Below are positions 36,542 through 47,888 of a DNA stretch of 64,000 bases, one piece after another. The position numbers were made by a program, and so were the translations under genes. How positions within the stretch are numbered: the first letter of the stretch is position 1; the number at the start of each line of letters is the position of its first letter. The notes below the pieces were generated by a model. That model ran no database searches. It had not been told where the DNA came from and saw only the letters and a program-made list of their open reading frames with translations. Source of the stretch: Pseudomonadota bacterium (GTDB taxonomy: Bacteria > Myxococcota > Myxococcia > Myxococcales > Myxococcaceae); NCBI GenBank assembly GCA_023423535.1, contig JAFAFL010000149.1:46703-110702 (forward strand), in the 5' to 3' direction.

Positions 36542-36871
36542 ATGGGTCGGCAGTTCGAGTCCGAAGGGGAAGGCGGCGTCGCGACGGAGACGCGACACAA
36601 GCCGAAGCTGCAGAAGCCGAAGCTCTACAAGGTGCTGCTGCACAACGACAACTACACGACCCGCGACTTCGTGGTCGCCGTGCTGCGCGAGGTCTTCCAC
36701 CGATCGGAGACGGACGCGGTGCGAATCATGATGCACGTGCACAACCATGGCATCGGCGTAGCGGGCGTTTATACGTACGAGGTCGCGGAGACGAAGATCC
36801 GCGTCGTGGAGCAGCTCGCGCGGGAACACGAGTTCCCGCTCCGGCTGACGATGGAACCGGAGGACGACTGA
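36542..36871 (+). CDS. clpS: ATP-dependent Clp protease adaptor ClpS
   Basis: A 109-residue adaptor that delivers N-degron substrates to ClpAP. The ligand-pocket signature LHNDNYT is at residues 33-39, followed by the MMHVHNHGIG element that contacts the N-terminal residue and ClpA. A longer in-frame start exists upstream at 36506, but the ATG at 36542 has an AAGGGGAG Shine-Dalgarno and fits the family length. clpA starts two bases after its stop. Confidence 0.96.
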   Translation: MGRQFESEGEGGVATETRHKPKLQKPKLYKVLLHNDNYTTRDFVVAVLREVFHRSETDAVRIMMHVHNHGIGVAGVYTYEVAETKIRVVEQLAREHEFPLRLTMEPEDD

Positions 36872-36872
36872 A

Positions 36873-39152
<2,280 letters not shown>

Positions 39153-39158
<6 letters not shown>

Positions 39159-39173
39159 GCTTTCGACTCAGGC
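39153..39173. terminator. Bidirectional hairpin at the clpA/tetR junction
   Basis: A perfect 7-bp stem, GCCTGAG with CTCAGGC, around the loop CTTTCGA. It overlaps the clpA stop on one side and the TetR stop on the other, so one short hairpin could end both convergent transcripts. There is no long T-run, so termination strength is uncertain. Confidence 0.55.
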
Positions 39174-39914
39174 GTTGCGGCGAGAGGAGGAGGTCCGCCG
39201 CCGCGACGCGGACCGCTTCGTCTCCAGAGCCGAATCGGGCGCCCTCTCCGAATCCGCAGCCGGCCGCCCGTAGACCGCGAGAAACACCTTCACCGCGTGG
39301 TCGACGTTCTTCGCGATCAGCTTCTCGTCGAGCGACGCGCGCACGCCGAGGTGCAGCTGCCGCGTCAGCTCTCCCGCGCAGAGCACATGGAAGTCGATCG
39401 CCGCCTGCGTGGGATCGCTGATGACGAGCTGCCCCGCCGCCGCCGCGCGCCCGAGGAACCGCGCCAGCTTCTCGCGTCCGGTCTGCATGCCGCACTCGAA
39501 GAGCGTCCGCCCGAGCTCTGGGAACTGCTCCACCACGCCCACCACCACGCGGTACCGCTGCACGTGCGAAGGGTTGCTCACCAGCCGCAGGAGCTCCGCG
39601 CCGATGCGACGGAGATCCCTGCCCACGTCGCCGCTCGGCTCCTCCATCAGCAGGTGGAAGCGCTGACGCAGGTCGTCCGTCTCCGCGCCGAGCGAGGCGA
39701 GGAAGAGCGCGTGCTTGTCGTGGAAGTGGTTGTAGATGGTCGCCTTGGACACGCCCGCCCGAGAGGCGATGGCGTCCACGCTGGCACGCTCGTAGCCCTG
39801 CTCGCGGAAGACGTCTCGCGCGCCCTCGAGGATCTGCGCGCGCTTCACCGGTGACAGGTCGCTCGGCGCCCTGGCGGCCTTTGCTGCAGAGCTGTCGCGG
39901 CGCGGGGGGACCAT
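39168..39914 (-). CDS. TetR-family repressor of the RND efflux operon
   Basis: A 248-residue TetR/AcrR-type repressor. The N-terminal DNA-binding part (about 38-85) has RAQILEGARDVFREQGYERASVDAIASRAGVSKATIYNHF in all its usual elements, and the C-terminal domain is helical and ligand-binding. The ATG at 39914 is preferred over an upstream in-frame TTG that would fall within the operator. A Lys/Arg/Ser-rich tail closes the protein. It is divergent from the RND pump genes, with about 100 bp in between, and probably represses them until a pump substrate binds. Confidence 0.9.
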   Translation of the reverse strand: MVPPRRDSSAAKAARAPSDLSPVKRAQILEGARDVFREQGYERASVDAIASRAGVSKATIYNHFHDKHALFLASLGAETDDLRQRFHLLMEEPSGDVGRDLRRIGAELLRLVSNPSHVQRYRVVVGVVEQFPELGRTLFECGMQTGREKLARFLGRAAAAGQLVISDPTQAAIDFHVLCAGELTRQLHLGVRASLDEKLIAKNVDHAVKVFLAVYGRPAADSERAPDSALETKRSASRRRTSSSRRNA

Positions 39915-39945
39915 GGAAACGGGCACTGAACTAAACCGTCCAGTA

Positions 39946-39974
39946 TTGACAGTCAACCAATGGGCCTTTAGTCA
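39946..39974 (+). promoter_or_regulatory. Promoter and candidate operator of the RND operon
   Basis: TTGACA (39946-39951) is a consensus -35 element facing the pump genes; a weak -10 (TAGTCA at 39969-39974) follows after 17 bases. The -35 lies inside the perfect 11-bp palindrome TTGAC-A-GTCAA (39946-39956), a plausible TetR-binding site. ACTAAACCGTCCAGT just before it may be a further half-site. Confidence 0.5.
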
Positions 39975-40013
39975 TTCGCCCCTGTCCGCCCTCCCGGCCG
40001 CTTCGGAGCACCG

Positions 40014-41201
40014 TTGAGATCCCAGCAAATCCGCACGCTTACCCTCCCTCTCACGCTCGTCCTGTCTGCCGCGTTCGCCTTCACGGTGACCGGCTGCAAA
40101 GGGAAGGATGCCGCCGCCCAGCCCGGCGGGGCGCCGAAGCCGGTGGAGGTCGGCGTGGTCACGGTGGCGCCCGAAGAGGTGACGCTGCTGCGCGAGCTTC
40201 CCGGCCGCACCTCGCCCTTCCGCATCGCCGAGGTCCGCGCGCGCGTGGACGGCATCGTGCTCGAGCGCCTCTTCGAAGAGGGCATGGCCGTGAAGAAGGA
40301 CCAGCCGCTCTTCCGGATCGACGCCATGCCGTTCCAGGCGGCGCTGGCCAGCGCGGAGGCGCAGCTGGCGCGGGCCGAGGCGAACGCGGAGAACAACAAG
40401 GCGGTGGCGCAGCGCTACGCGGAGCTGCTCGCGGATCGCGCGGTGAGCCGGCAGGAGCACGACAACGCGATGGCGGCGCAGCGCGTGTCGCAGGCGGAGG
40501 TCGCGGCGGGCAAGGCCGCGGTGCAGACCGCGCGGATCAACCTCGGCTACACGAAGGTCGCAGCGCCGATTCCCGGACGTATCGGCCGCTCCGAGGTGAC
40601 CGAAGGCGCGTTCGTGCGTCAGGGCCAGGCGACGCTGCTCGCGACGGTGCAGCAGCTCGATCCCATCTACGTGGACGTGGCGCAGTCGTCGGCGGAGGCG
40701 CTGCGGCTCCGGCGCGAGCTGGAGAGCGGCAACCTCGTGCGCGAGGGCGACGGCGCGAAGGTGCGGCTCTACCTCGAGGACGGCACGCCCTACGAGCACG
40801 AGGGCAAGCTGCAGTTCTCCGACGTCACCGTGAACAAGACCACCGGCTCGGTGACGCTGCGCGCGCTCTTCCCCAACCCGCAGAAGCAGCTGCTGCCGGG
40901 GATGTTCGTGCGCGCGAAGCTCGAGGAGGGCACGCGCCCGAAGTCGGTGCTCGTGCCGCAGCCGTCTCTTCGCCGCGACGCGCAGGGCAAGGCGAGCGTG
41001 CTGGTGGTGGGCGAGGACGGAAAGGTCGCGGTGCGTCCGGTGACCGCGTCGCGCACGGTGGGCAACCGGTGGTTGGTGACGGAAGGTCTGGCGGAGGGTG
41101 ATCGCGTGATCGTCGAGGGCCTGCAGAAGGTCCGGCCCGGCGCCACCGTCACCACCGTCCCCGCGAAGTTCGAGGCCCGTGCGGAGGACGCCGCCCGCTG
41201 A
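40014..41201 (+). CDS. RND efflux periplasmic adaptor lipoprotein (AcrA/MexA type)
   Basis: A 395-residue membrane fusion protein. The signal peptide ends in the lipobox VTGC with Cys28. It contains the lipoyl-like halves (RARVDGIVLERLFEEGMAVKKDQPLFRID and later AAPIPGRIG), the alpha-hairpin that contacts the outer-membrane channel (about 105-160), a beta-barrel and a membrane-proximal domain. It starts with TTG at 40014, preceded by GGAG, the only start giving the signal peptide. The next gene is the RND pump, 39 bp on. It links the pump to the TolC-like channel. Confidence 0.93.
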   Translation: MRSQQIRTLTLPLTLVLSAAFAFTVTGCKGKDAAAQPGGAPKPVEVGVVTVAPEEVTLLRELPGRTSPFRIAEVRARVDGIVLERLFEEGMAVKKDQPLFRIDAMPFQAALASAEAQLARAEANAENNKAVAQRYAELLADRAVSRQEHDNAMAAQRVSQAEVAAGKAAVQTARINLGYTKVAAPIPGRIGRSEVTEGAFVRQGQATLLATVQQLDPIYVDVAQSSAEALRLRRELESGNLVREGDGAKVRLYLEDGTPYEHEGKLQFSDVTVNKTTGSVTLRALFPNPQKQLLPGMFVRAKLEEGTRPKSVLVPQPSLRRDAQGKASVLVVGEDGKVAVRPVTASRTVGNRWLVTEGLAEGDRVIVEGLQKVRPGATVTTVPAKFEARAEDAAR

Positions 41202-41240
41202 CGCGGCGCGCGCGCTTCCCGGACCCAGAGGAGAAATCCA

Positions 41241-44200
41241 TTGGCCAGGTTCTTCATCGATCGACCGATCTTCGCGTGGGTGATCGCGATCCTGATCATG
41301 CTCGCGGGCGTGCTCTCGATCACCACGCTGCCGGTCGCGCAGTACCCCGCGATCGCGCCGCCGGAGATCGGCATCAACGCCGTGTACCCGGGCGCCGACG
41401 CGAAGACGCTCGAGGACGCCGTCACCCAGGTCATCGAGCAGAAGATGAACGGGCTCGACGGGCTCCGCTACATGACGTCGGAGAGCAGCGGCTCCGGCGC
41501 GGTGTCCTTGCGCCTCACCTTCGAGCCGGGGACGGATCCGGACATCGCGCAGGTGCAGGTGCAGAACAAGCTCGCGGGCGCCACGCCGCTGTTGCCCGAA
41601 GAGGTGCAGCGCCAGGGCCTCACCGTCTTCAAGAGCGCGCGCAACTTCCTGCAGATCTTCGCCTTCGTCTCCGAGGACGGAAGCATGGCCCGCGTGGACA
41701 TCGCGGACTACATCGCCTCGTCGATCGTGGACGAGATCGCGCGTGTCCCCGGCGTGGGCGAGACGCAGCTCTTCGGCGCGCCCTACGCGATGCGCATCTG
41801 GCTGAATCCGGACCGGCTCACCGCGTTCGGGATGGTGCCCGCGGACGTCACCGCCGCCATCCGCGAGCAGAACGTGCAGGTCTCCGCCGGACAGCTCGGC
41901 GGCATGCCGTCATTGCCCGGCACCGCGCTCAACGCGACGATCACCGCGCAGAGCCGCCTCACCTCCGAAGCGCAGTTCCGCAACGTGCTCCTCCGCGTGA
42001 ACGAGGACGGCTCGCGGGTGACGCTCTCCGACGTGGCGCGCGTGGAGCTCACCGGCGAGAACTTCGAGACCGACTCCTTCTTCAACGGCAGCCCCTCCGC
42101 CTCGCTGGGCGTGAAGCTCGCGGCCGGCGCCAACGCGCTCGATACCGCGGATGCGGTGCACAAGCGGATCGAGGAGCTCGCGCAGTTCTTCCCTGCCGGG
42201 ATGAAGGTGGAGACGGTGGTCGACACCGCGCCGTTCGTGCGGCTCTCCATCCAGAGCGTGGTGCGCACGCTGTTCGAGGCGCTGATCCTCGTCTTCCTCG
42301 TGATGTACCTGTTCCTGCAGAACTTCCGCGCGACGATCATCCCCACGATCGCGGCGCCGGTGGTGCTGCTCGGAACCTTCGGCGTGCTCGCGGCCGCGGG
42401 CTTCTCCATCAACACGCTGACCATGTTCGGCATGGTCCTCGCCATCGGCCTGCTCGTGGACGACGCGATCGTCGTGGTCGAGAACGTCGAGCGCGTGATG
42501 CACGAGGAGGGGCTCTCGCCGAAGGAGGCGACCCGGAAGTCGATGGGCCAGATCACCTCCGCGCTGCTCGGCGTGACCACGGTGCTCTCCGCGGTGTTCG
42601 TGCCCATGGCCTTCTTCGGCGGCTCGGTGGGCGTCATCTACCGGCAGTTCAGCATCACCATCGTCTCGGCGATGGCGCTCTCGCTCGTCGTCGCGCTGAC
42701 GCTGACGCCCGCGCTGTGCGCCATGCTGCTCAAGCCGCCGCACCACGGCCCGCGCAAGGGCTTCTTCGGCTGGTTCAACCGCAGCTACGACCGCGGCGCG
42801 GATGTCTACACCGGCCTCGTGGGGCGGCTCGTCGGCCGGCGCGGCCGTTCGATGCTCGCCTACGCCGCCATCTTCGCGGTGATGGGCGTGCTCTTCGCGC
42901 GCCTGCCCACCGCGTTCCTCCCCGACGAGGACCAGGGCCGGATGAACGCGATGGTGACGCTGCCGCCCGGCGCCACGCTCGAGCAGACGCGCGAGGTGAT
43001 GGCGCAGGTGAACGACTACTTCCTCCAGCAGGAGGGGGACTCCGTCGCCGCGGTGATGACCATCGCCGGCTTCAACTTCGGCGGCCGCGGACAGAACAAC
43101 GGCATCGCGTTCATCAACCTCAAGGACTGGTCGGACCGGCCGGACGCGAAGCAGAAGGCGCAGGCGATCGCCGCGCGCGCCTCGAGGCACTTCTCTCAGA
43201 TGAAGGGCGCGGTCGCGTTCGCGTTCACCCCGCCGGCCGTGGCCGAGCTCGGCACCGCGACCGGTTTCGAGTTCCAGCTGCAGGACCGCGCAGGTCAGGG
43301 TCACGAGGCCCTGATGCGCGCGCGGGATCAGCTGCTCGGCCTCGCGTCGCAGGACCCGACGATGACCCGGGTGCGGCCGGGCGGTCAGGAGGACACCGCG
43401 CAGTTCAAGATCGACATCGATCAGGAGAAGGCCGCGGCGCTGGGACTTCCGCTCCAGTCGATCAACCAGACGCTGGCGACCGCGTGGGGCGGCTCCTACG
43501 TGAACGACTTCGTGGACCGCGGTCGTGTGAAGCGCGTGTTCCTGCAGTCGGATGCGCCCTACCGGATGCAGCCGGAGGATCTCGGTCGCTGGTACGCGCG
43601 CAACCGCTCCGGCGAGATGGTCCCCTTCACCGCGTTCGCGAGCGGCCGCTGGATCTACGGCTCGCCGCGCCTCGAGCGCTTCAACGGCGTCTCGTCGGTG
43701 CTCATCCAGGGCGAGGCCGCGCCCGGCTCGTCCACCGGTGAAGCGATGCTCGCCATCGAGCGCCTCACCGAGCAGCTCCCGCAGGGCTACGGCATCGAGT
43801 GGTCGGGCCTCTCCTACGAAGAGCGCCTCTCCGGAGCGCAGGCGCCGATGCTCTACGCGATCTCGCTGCTGGTGATCTTCCTCTGCCTTGCCGCGCTCTA
43901 CGAGAGCTGGTCCATCCCGTTCTCGGTGATGCTGGTGGTGCCGCTCGGCGTGGTGGGCGCGCTCACCGCTGCGTTCCTCTTCGGGCTGCGCAACGACGTG
44001 TACTTCCAGGTCGGTCTGCTCACGACCATCGGCCTCTCGGCCAAGAACGCGATCCTCATCGTCGAGTTCGCGCGCGACCTCCGCGACCAGGGCAAGGGAC
44101 TCGTCGAGGCCACGCTGGAGGCATCCCGCATGCGCCTTCGGCCCATCCTCATGACCTCGCTCGCGTTCATTCTCGGCGTAGTGCCGCTGGCGATCAGCAG

Positions 44201-44396
44201 CGGCGCCGGCGCGGGAGGGCAGAACGCGATCGGCCTCGGCGTGATCGGCGGCATGTTGTCCGGCACGTTCCTCGCGGTGCTCTTCGTGCCGGTGTTCTTC
44301 GTGGTGATCATCGGGTTCTCCGGCAGACGAAAGGACTCGACGCCCACGACGGTTCCGCCGCGTGACGCGACGGAGGAGAGCGTGGCCCATGGCTAG
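41241..44396 (+). CDS. RND efflux pump, inner-membrane transporter (AcrB/HAE1 type)
   Basis: A 1051-residue proton-driven drug exporter. The N-terminus (ARFFIDRPIFAWVIAI) is the HAE1 start. The proton-relay residues are present: the Asp pair in LLVDDAIVVVENVER (helix 4) and the Lys in GLSAKNAILIVEFA (helix 10). Two large periplasmic loops and 12 transmembrane helices are visible. It begins with TTG at 41241, with GGAGGAG upstream. Length and motifs match AcrB and MexB; the substrate range is unknown. Confidence 0.96.
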   Translation: MARFFIDRPIFAWVIAILIMLAGVLSITTLPVAQYPAIAPPEIGINAVYPGADAKTLEDAVTQVIEQKMNGLDGLRYMTSESSGSGAVSLRLTFEPGTDPDIAQVQVQNKLAGATPLLPEEVQRQGLTVFKSARNFLQIFAFVSEDGSMARVDIADYIASSIVDEIARVPGVGETQLFGAPYAMRIWLNPDRLTAFGMVPADVTAAIREQNVQVSAGQLGGMPSLPGTALNATITAQSRLTSEAQFRNVLLRVNEDGSRVTLSDVARVELTGENFETDSFFNGSPSASLGVKLAAGANALDTADAVHKRIEELAQFFPAGMKVETVVDTAPFVRLSIQSVVRTLFEALILVFLVMYLFLQNFRATIIPTIAAPVVLLGTFGVLAAAGFSINTLTMFGMVLAIGLLVDDAIVVVENVERVMHEEGLSPKEATRKSMGQITSALLGVTTVLSAVFVPMAFFGGSVGVIYRQFSITIVSAMALSLVVALTLTPALCAMLLKPPHHGPRKGFFGWFNRSYDRGADVYTGLVGRLVGRRGRSMLAYAAIFAVMGVLFARLPTAFLPDEDQGRMNAMVTLPPGATLEQTREVMAQVNDYFLQQEGDSVAAVMTIAGFNFGGRGQNNGIAFINLKDWSDRPDAKQKAQAIAARASRHFSQMKGAVAFAFTPPAVAELGTATGFEFQLQDRAGQGHEALMRARDQLLGLASQDPTMTRVRPGGQEDTAQFKIDIDQEKAAALGLPLQSINQTLATAWGGSYVNDFVDRGRVKRVFLQSDAPYRMQPEDLGRWYARNRSGEMVPFTAFASGRWIYGSPRLERFNGVSSVLIQGEAAPGSSTGEAMLAIERLTEQLPQGYGIEWSGLSYEERLSGAQAPMLYAISLLVIFLCLAALYESWSIPFSVMLVVPLGVVGALTAAFLFGLRNDVYFQVGLLTTIGLSAKNAILIVEFARDLRDQGKGLVEATLEASRMRLRPILMTSLAFILGVVPLAISSGAGAGGQNAIGLGVIGGMLSGTFLAVLFVPVFFVVIIGFSGRRKDSTPTTVPPRDATEESVAHG

Positions 44397-45936
44397 TTCG
44401 AGCATCGGGGCGTCTGCGGACGTTCAGGTCCAGATCGCAGCGGGCGGTGGTGGAACGAGGCGAGCTCGCTCGAACCGGACGCGGACGGCGCTGGCATTGG
44501 CCGCGGCGCTCGGCGTCGGCGCAGGCGGGTGCACGCTGAAGCCGGCGTACACGCGGCCCGAGCTGCCGGTGGCCGACCGCTATCCGGGGGAGGACGGGAC
44601 GAACGCGGCGGCGTCGGAGCAGGCAGCGGCGGACATGGGCTGGAGGGACGTCTTCGCCGACGAGCGGCTGCAGGCGCTGGTGGCCCAGGCGATCGCCAAC
44701 AACCGCGACCTTCGCGTGGCCGCGCTCAACGTGGAGCGGGTGCAGGCGCTCTACCGGATCCAGCGCGCGCCGCTCTATCCCTCCCTCGCTGCGAGCGCGC
44801 AGGCGACCTACCAGCAGCTCCCGGCGGATCTCCCGAGCAGCCAGTTCGCGCCGACGGAGCAGTACTCCGTGTCGCTGGGCGTGACCGCGTGGGAGCTCGA
44901 CCTCTTCGGGCGCGTGCGGTCGTTGAGCGAGCAGGCCCTGCACGACTGGTTCGCCACCGCGGAGGCTCGCCGAGGCGCGCATCTCGCGCTGGTGGCCCAG
45001 GTCGCCACCGCGCACTACCAGGAGCGGGCGCTGGAGGAGCAGCTCGTGCTCGCCCGCCAGACGCTGGAGGCGGTGGAGCAGTCCTTCGCCGTCACCCGCC
45101 GCGCGGCCGAGGTGGGCACCGCCTCCGAGCTCGACCTGCGCACCGCGGAGAGCCAGGTGCAGACCGCGCGGGTGAACCTCGCCACCTACGAGCAGCAGCA
45201 CGCGCAGGCGGTCAACGCGCTGACCTTCCTCGTCGGTGGAGCGCTCCCGGAGAACCTGCCGGAGGCGAAGCCGCTCGAGACCTCCGTGGTTCGCACCGAG
45301 CTTCCCGCCGGCCTCCCGTCCGAGCTGCTGACGCGGCGTCCGGACATCCTCGCGGCCGAGCACGCGCTGCAGGGCGCCAACGCCTCCATCGGCGCGGCCC
45401 GGGCGGCGTTCTTCCCGAGCATCAGCCTCACCGCCGCCGGTGGCGTCTCCAGCACCGAGCTCGCAGGCCTCTTCGGTGCAGGCGCGCTGACGTGGAGCTT
45501 CGTGCCGCGGCTGAACCTGCCCATCTTCCGCGGCGGAGCGCTGCGGGCGAGCCTCGACGTGGCCGAGGTGAGCAAGCAGATCGAGGTCGCGCGCTACGAG
45601 CGGGCCATCCAGGTCGCCTTCCGCGAGGTCGCCGACGCGCTCGTCGCACGGCGGGCCATCGACTCGCAGCTCGAGTCGCAACGGGCGCGCGTCGAAGCCG
45701 AGGAGCGCCGCTTCGCCCTCGCCGAGCAGCGCTACCGGGCCGGGGTCGACCGCTACGTCACCCTGCTCACCGCGCAGCGCGACCTCTACTCGGCGCAGCA
45801 GCAGCTCATCAACGCGCAGCTCGCGCGGCTCGCGAACGTCGCCACCCTCTACCGCGCCCTCGGCGGCGGCTGGAACGAGCGGACCGTGACGGGCGAAGCA
45901 GAAGCCGCAGCCCCCGCGCCGTCGCCGAACGGCTGA
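44389..45936 (+). CDS. RND outer-membrane efflux lipoprotein (OprM/NodT type)
   Basis: A 515-residue outer-membrane channel subunit. The lipobox is at AGGC with Cys48, which leaves an unusually long Ser/Gly/Arg-rich N-terminus before the hydrophobic stretch (about 33-46). Two OEP repeats follow (about 75-270 and 290-490), including the ELLTRRPDILAAEHAL block of the OprM group. The ATG overlaps the pump gene by 8 bp and has GGAGGAG upstream. The ending is Ala/Pro-rich. It completes the tripartite pump. Confidence 0.92.
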   Translation: MASSSIGASADVQVQIAAGGGGTRRARSNRTRTALALAAALGVGAGGCTLKPAYTRPELPVADRYPGEDGTNAAASEQAAADMGWRDVFADERLQALVAQAIANNRDLRVAALNVERVQALYRIQRAPLYPSLAASAQATYQQLPADLPSSQFAPTEQYSVSLGVTAWELDLFGRVRSLSEQALHDWFATAEARRGAHLALVAQVATAHYQERALEEQLVLARQTLEAVEQSFAVTRRAAEVGTASELDLRTAESQVQTARVNLATYEQQHAQAVNALTFLVGGALPENLPEAKPLETSVVRTELPAGLPSELLTRRPDILAAEHALQGANASIGAARAAFFPSISLTAAGGVSSTELAGLFGAGALTWSFVPRLNLPIFRGGALRASLDVAEVSKQIEVARYERAIQVAFREVADALVARRAIDSQLESQRARVEAEERRFALAEQRYRAGVDRYVTLLTAQRDLYSAQQQLINAQLARLANVATLYRALGGGWNERTVTGEAEAAAPAPSPNG

Positions 45937-46003
45937 GCCGCTTCGACGCTCCGTGGGTCACGCAGTCCGACGCTGTCCTGGCGCCGGTCGGAGGCCGAGG
46001 AAC

Positions 46004-46163
46004 CGGCAATTTGTTGCCGCAGTTCGCCCCGGGCGGCCGTGGAGACGTCGAGCCGAACCGGCAATATGTTGCAGTTCAAGGCACCCGGCGGCTGCCCGGT
46101 AGAGCTGCAGTATACTGCCAGTCCGAGTGCCGGTTCAGACCGTCGACGTGTGCAGTATACTGC
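46004..46163. repeat. Cluster of GCAR-N4-YTGC palindromes in noncoding DNA
   Basis: Four palindromes lie between the efflux operon and the next gene: CGGCAA-TTTG-TTGCCG (46004-46019, perfect), CGGCAA-TATG-TTGC (46059-46072), GCAGTATACTGC (46107-46118, perfect) and TGCAGTATACTGCA (46151-46164, perfect). All fit the 12-mer GCAR-N4-YTGC with an AT-rich centre, standing out in this GC-rich DNA. The 584-bp stretch 45937-46520 has no convincing gene; it holds these sites and the tandem repeat that follows. The same motif heads the 167-bp repeats near 63 kb. Confidence 0.75.
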
Positions 46164-46260
46164 ACCCCGCGCACGTCGAGCCCTGAGGTGAGACGGGCCG
46201 GTGGTCTGGCGAGGCCGCCGCGCGGCCCCCCCATCTCCGCAATGGGCGGCGTCACCGCCG

Positions 46261-46470
46261 GCGTCAGGGCGGCGTGAGGTGCCTCCGCCGGAACCGGCCC
46301 GCGTCAGTTTGGTGCGAGGCGCCTCCGCCGGAACCGGACCGCGTCAGTTCGGCGTAGGGCGTCTCCGCCGAAAGCGGGTCGCGTCAGTTCGGCATGAGAT
46401 GCCGCGCCGGAAGCGGCGGCGGCGGACCTCAGTTCCGCGTGGGTGCCTGCGCCGGAACTGGCCGACGAGG
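46261..46470. repeat. Tandem repeat, 40-bp unit, about five copies
   Basis: The unit begins GCGTCAGTT and contains CTCCGCCGGAACCGG. Copies run 46261-46300, 46301-46340, 46341-46380 (each exactly 40 bp), then a 48-bp copy with a GGC expansion and a diverged fifth copy to about 46470. A 40-bp period is not a multiple of three and stops interrupt the frames, so it is noncoding. It lies next to the 3' end of the calpain-like gene, so it may sit in that gene's 3' region. Confidence 0.8.
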
Positions 46471-46520
46471 TCGGTCATCGCAGCCCATGCGGACGCGACG
46501 TCCGGTCGCTGCGGAGTCGA

Positions 46521-47741
46521 TCACACGAACGCCCACGCGCCGACGATGACGCGGCCCCAGCCCTCCCTCATGGCGCCGCCGCTCGCGGAGGGCTTCTTCG
46601 TCCCGTAGTGGTCCACGTACTTCCCGGACGAGAAGACCGCGTGCTTCGACGAAGCGGCGACCGCGGCGTCGTAGCGGTGCAGGTCGCTCGGGCGGATCTT
46701 GCGGACGTGCGCCTCGAGGCCGAGCCACTTCGGGCCCTCGCGGTAGCTCTCGCCGTCGTTGAGGGACTCGCACGCCCGCGCGTAGGTCATGTTGCGGAGC
46801 CCGTCGTTGCCCTGCTGCTGGGCGCGCTTCGCCATGGCGGCGTAGATGAGGTTCGCCTGCTCGAGCAGCGCCCCGTCCTTCCCCTTCATGTCCGAGACGG
46901 AGGTCGCGGTCCGCAGCTCCGCGTCGCTCACGCGAACCCTGTAACCATCTCGCATCACGACGTCCCAGCCGCCACTCACGCGCGTCTGCGACTTGAAGAC
47001 GCCACCCGGACCGAAGCGCACCATCGCCGCCTTGATCGCGGCAACCGCCACGCAGTTGCCCTCGGTCGTCTGCCGGAAGCCGGTGAAGATCTGGTCCACC
47101 GTGCGCGAGAGCTTCCCGCCCGTCCCTCCCACTGGAGGCACCGGGGCAGGCGCGGGCGTCGGCGCAGGCGTCGGTCCGGGTGTCGGAGCGGCCGGCGTCC
47201 GGGCGAGCCGCTCGGCGATCCGGCCCATCACCTCGGGCACCCTGCCGCTCTGCCCGAACTTGAACGCCATCATGTGCGCGAGCGTCCGGCTCACCTGCTC
47301 CGGCGTCCGCGCCGCGAGGAAGGACTTGTTGAGCCGGATGAGCGACTGGCCGCTGGAGGAGATCGCCACCTTGCGGCGCTGCGAAGGCGAAGGGTTGAAG
47401 GTGCCGATGCGCAGGTCCGCCTCTCCGTCACGCGCGCGCGAGAGGACTTCGGAGCCGCTCTGCAGTCGCGCCCATACCTGAGCCCCGCGAGCCGCTCCGA
47501 GCTCCTCCTTCAACGCCTTCTCGAAGCGCGGGTCGTTGAGCGTGCGCTCGAGGATCGCCGCGGCCTTCCGCAGCTTCTCGCGCTCCGCCGACGTGAGTCC
47601 GGCGGACGTCCCCAGCCGCACGCGCAGCGCCGGAGGGCCGTCACGCTGCGAAGACACCTCGCTAACGGATGACCACGCGGTGCCGGAAGAGGCAGCCGAC
47701 GAAGCCGACGAAGCGAACCCAACGGACGACGAAGACAGCAT
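46521..47741 (-). CDS. Putative calpain-like cysteine protease-fold protein
   Basis: A 406-residue protein. The N-terminal part (about 35-180) is helical and unlike anything I recognise; a Pro/Ala-rich linker (about 183-209) leads to a C-terminal domain. That domain has GNCVAVAAIKAAM with Cys230 at a helix start, a GALLEQANLIYAAM helix (about 290-303), and KHAV with His367 near the end, an order matching the Cys, support helix and His of C2 (calpain-type) peptidases. The Asn and Trp usually after the His are not clear. There is no signal peptide, so it may be cytosolic or leave by a dedicated secretion route. The peptidase role is inferred. Confidence 0.7.
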   Translation of the reverse strand: MLSSSSVGFASSASSAASSGTAWSSVSEVSSQRDGPPALRVRLGTSAGLTSAEREKLRKAAAILERTLNDPRFEKALKEELGAARGAQVWARLQSGSEVLSRARDGEADLRIGTFNPSPSQRRKVAISSSGQSLIRLNKSFLAARTPEQVSRTLAHMMAFKFGQSGRVPEVMGRIAERLARTPAAPTPGPTPAPTPAPAPVPPVGGTGGKLSRTVDQIFTGFRQTTEGNCVAVAAIKAAMVRFGPGGVFKSQTRVSGGWDVVMRDGYRVRVSDAELRTATSVSDMKGKDGALLEQANLIYAAMAKRAQQQGNDGLRNMTYARACESLNDGESYREGPKWLGLEAHVRKIRPSDLHRYDAAVAASSKHAVFSSGKYVDHYGTKKPSASGGAMREGWGRVIVGAWAFV

Positions 47742-47888
47742 CGCGTGGCTCTCCGACCTCGCCTGCGGCCCCTTTACTCTCCGCGGCGTGGTCCCTGCTC
47801 ATTCTCGGGACGGCACACACGTTGTTGCTCCCCCCCGCCGCGATCGCGAGAGCGGGCGAAAGAGAACGGCCGCACGCGCACGGACGGT

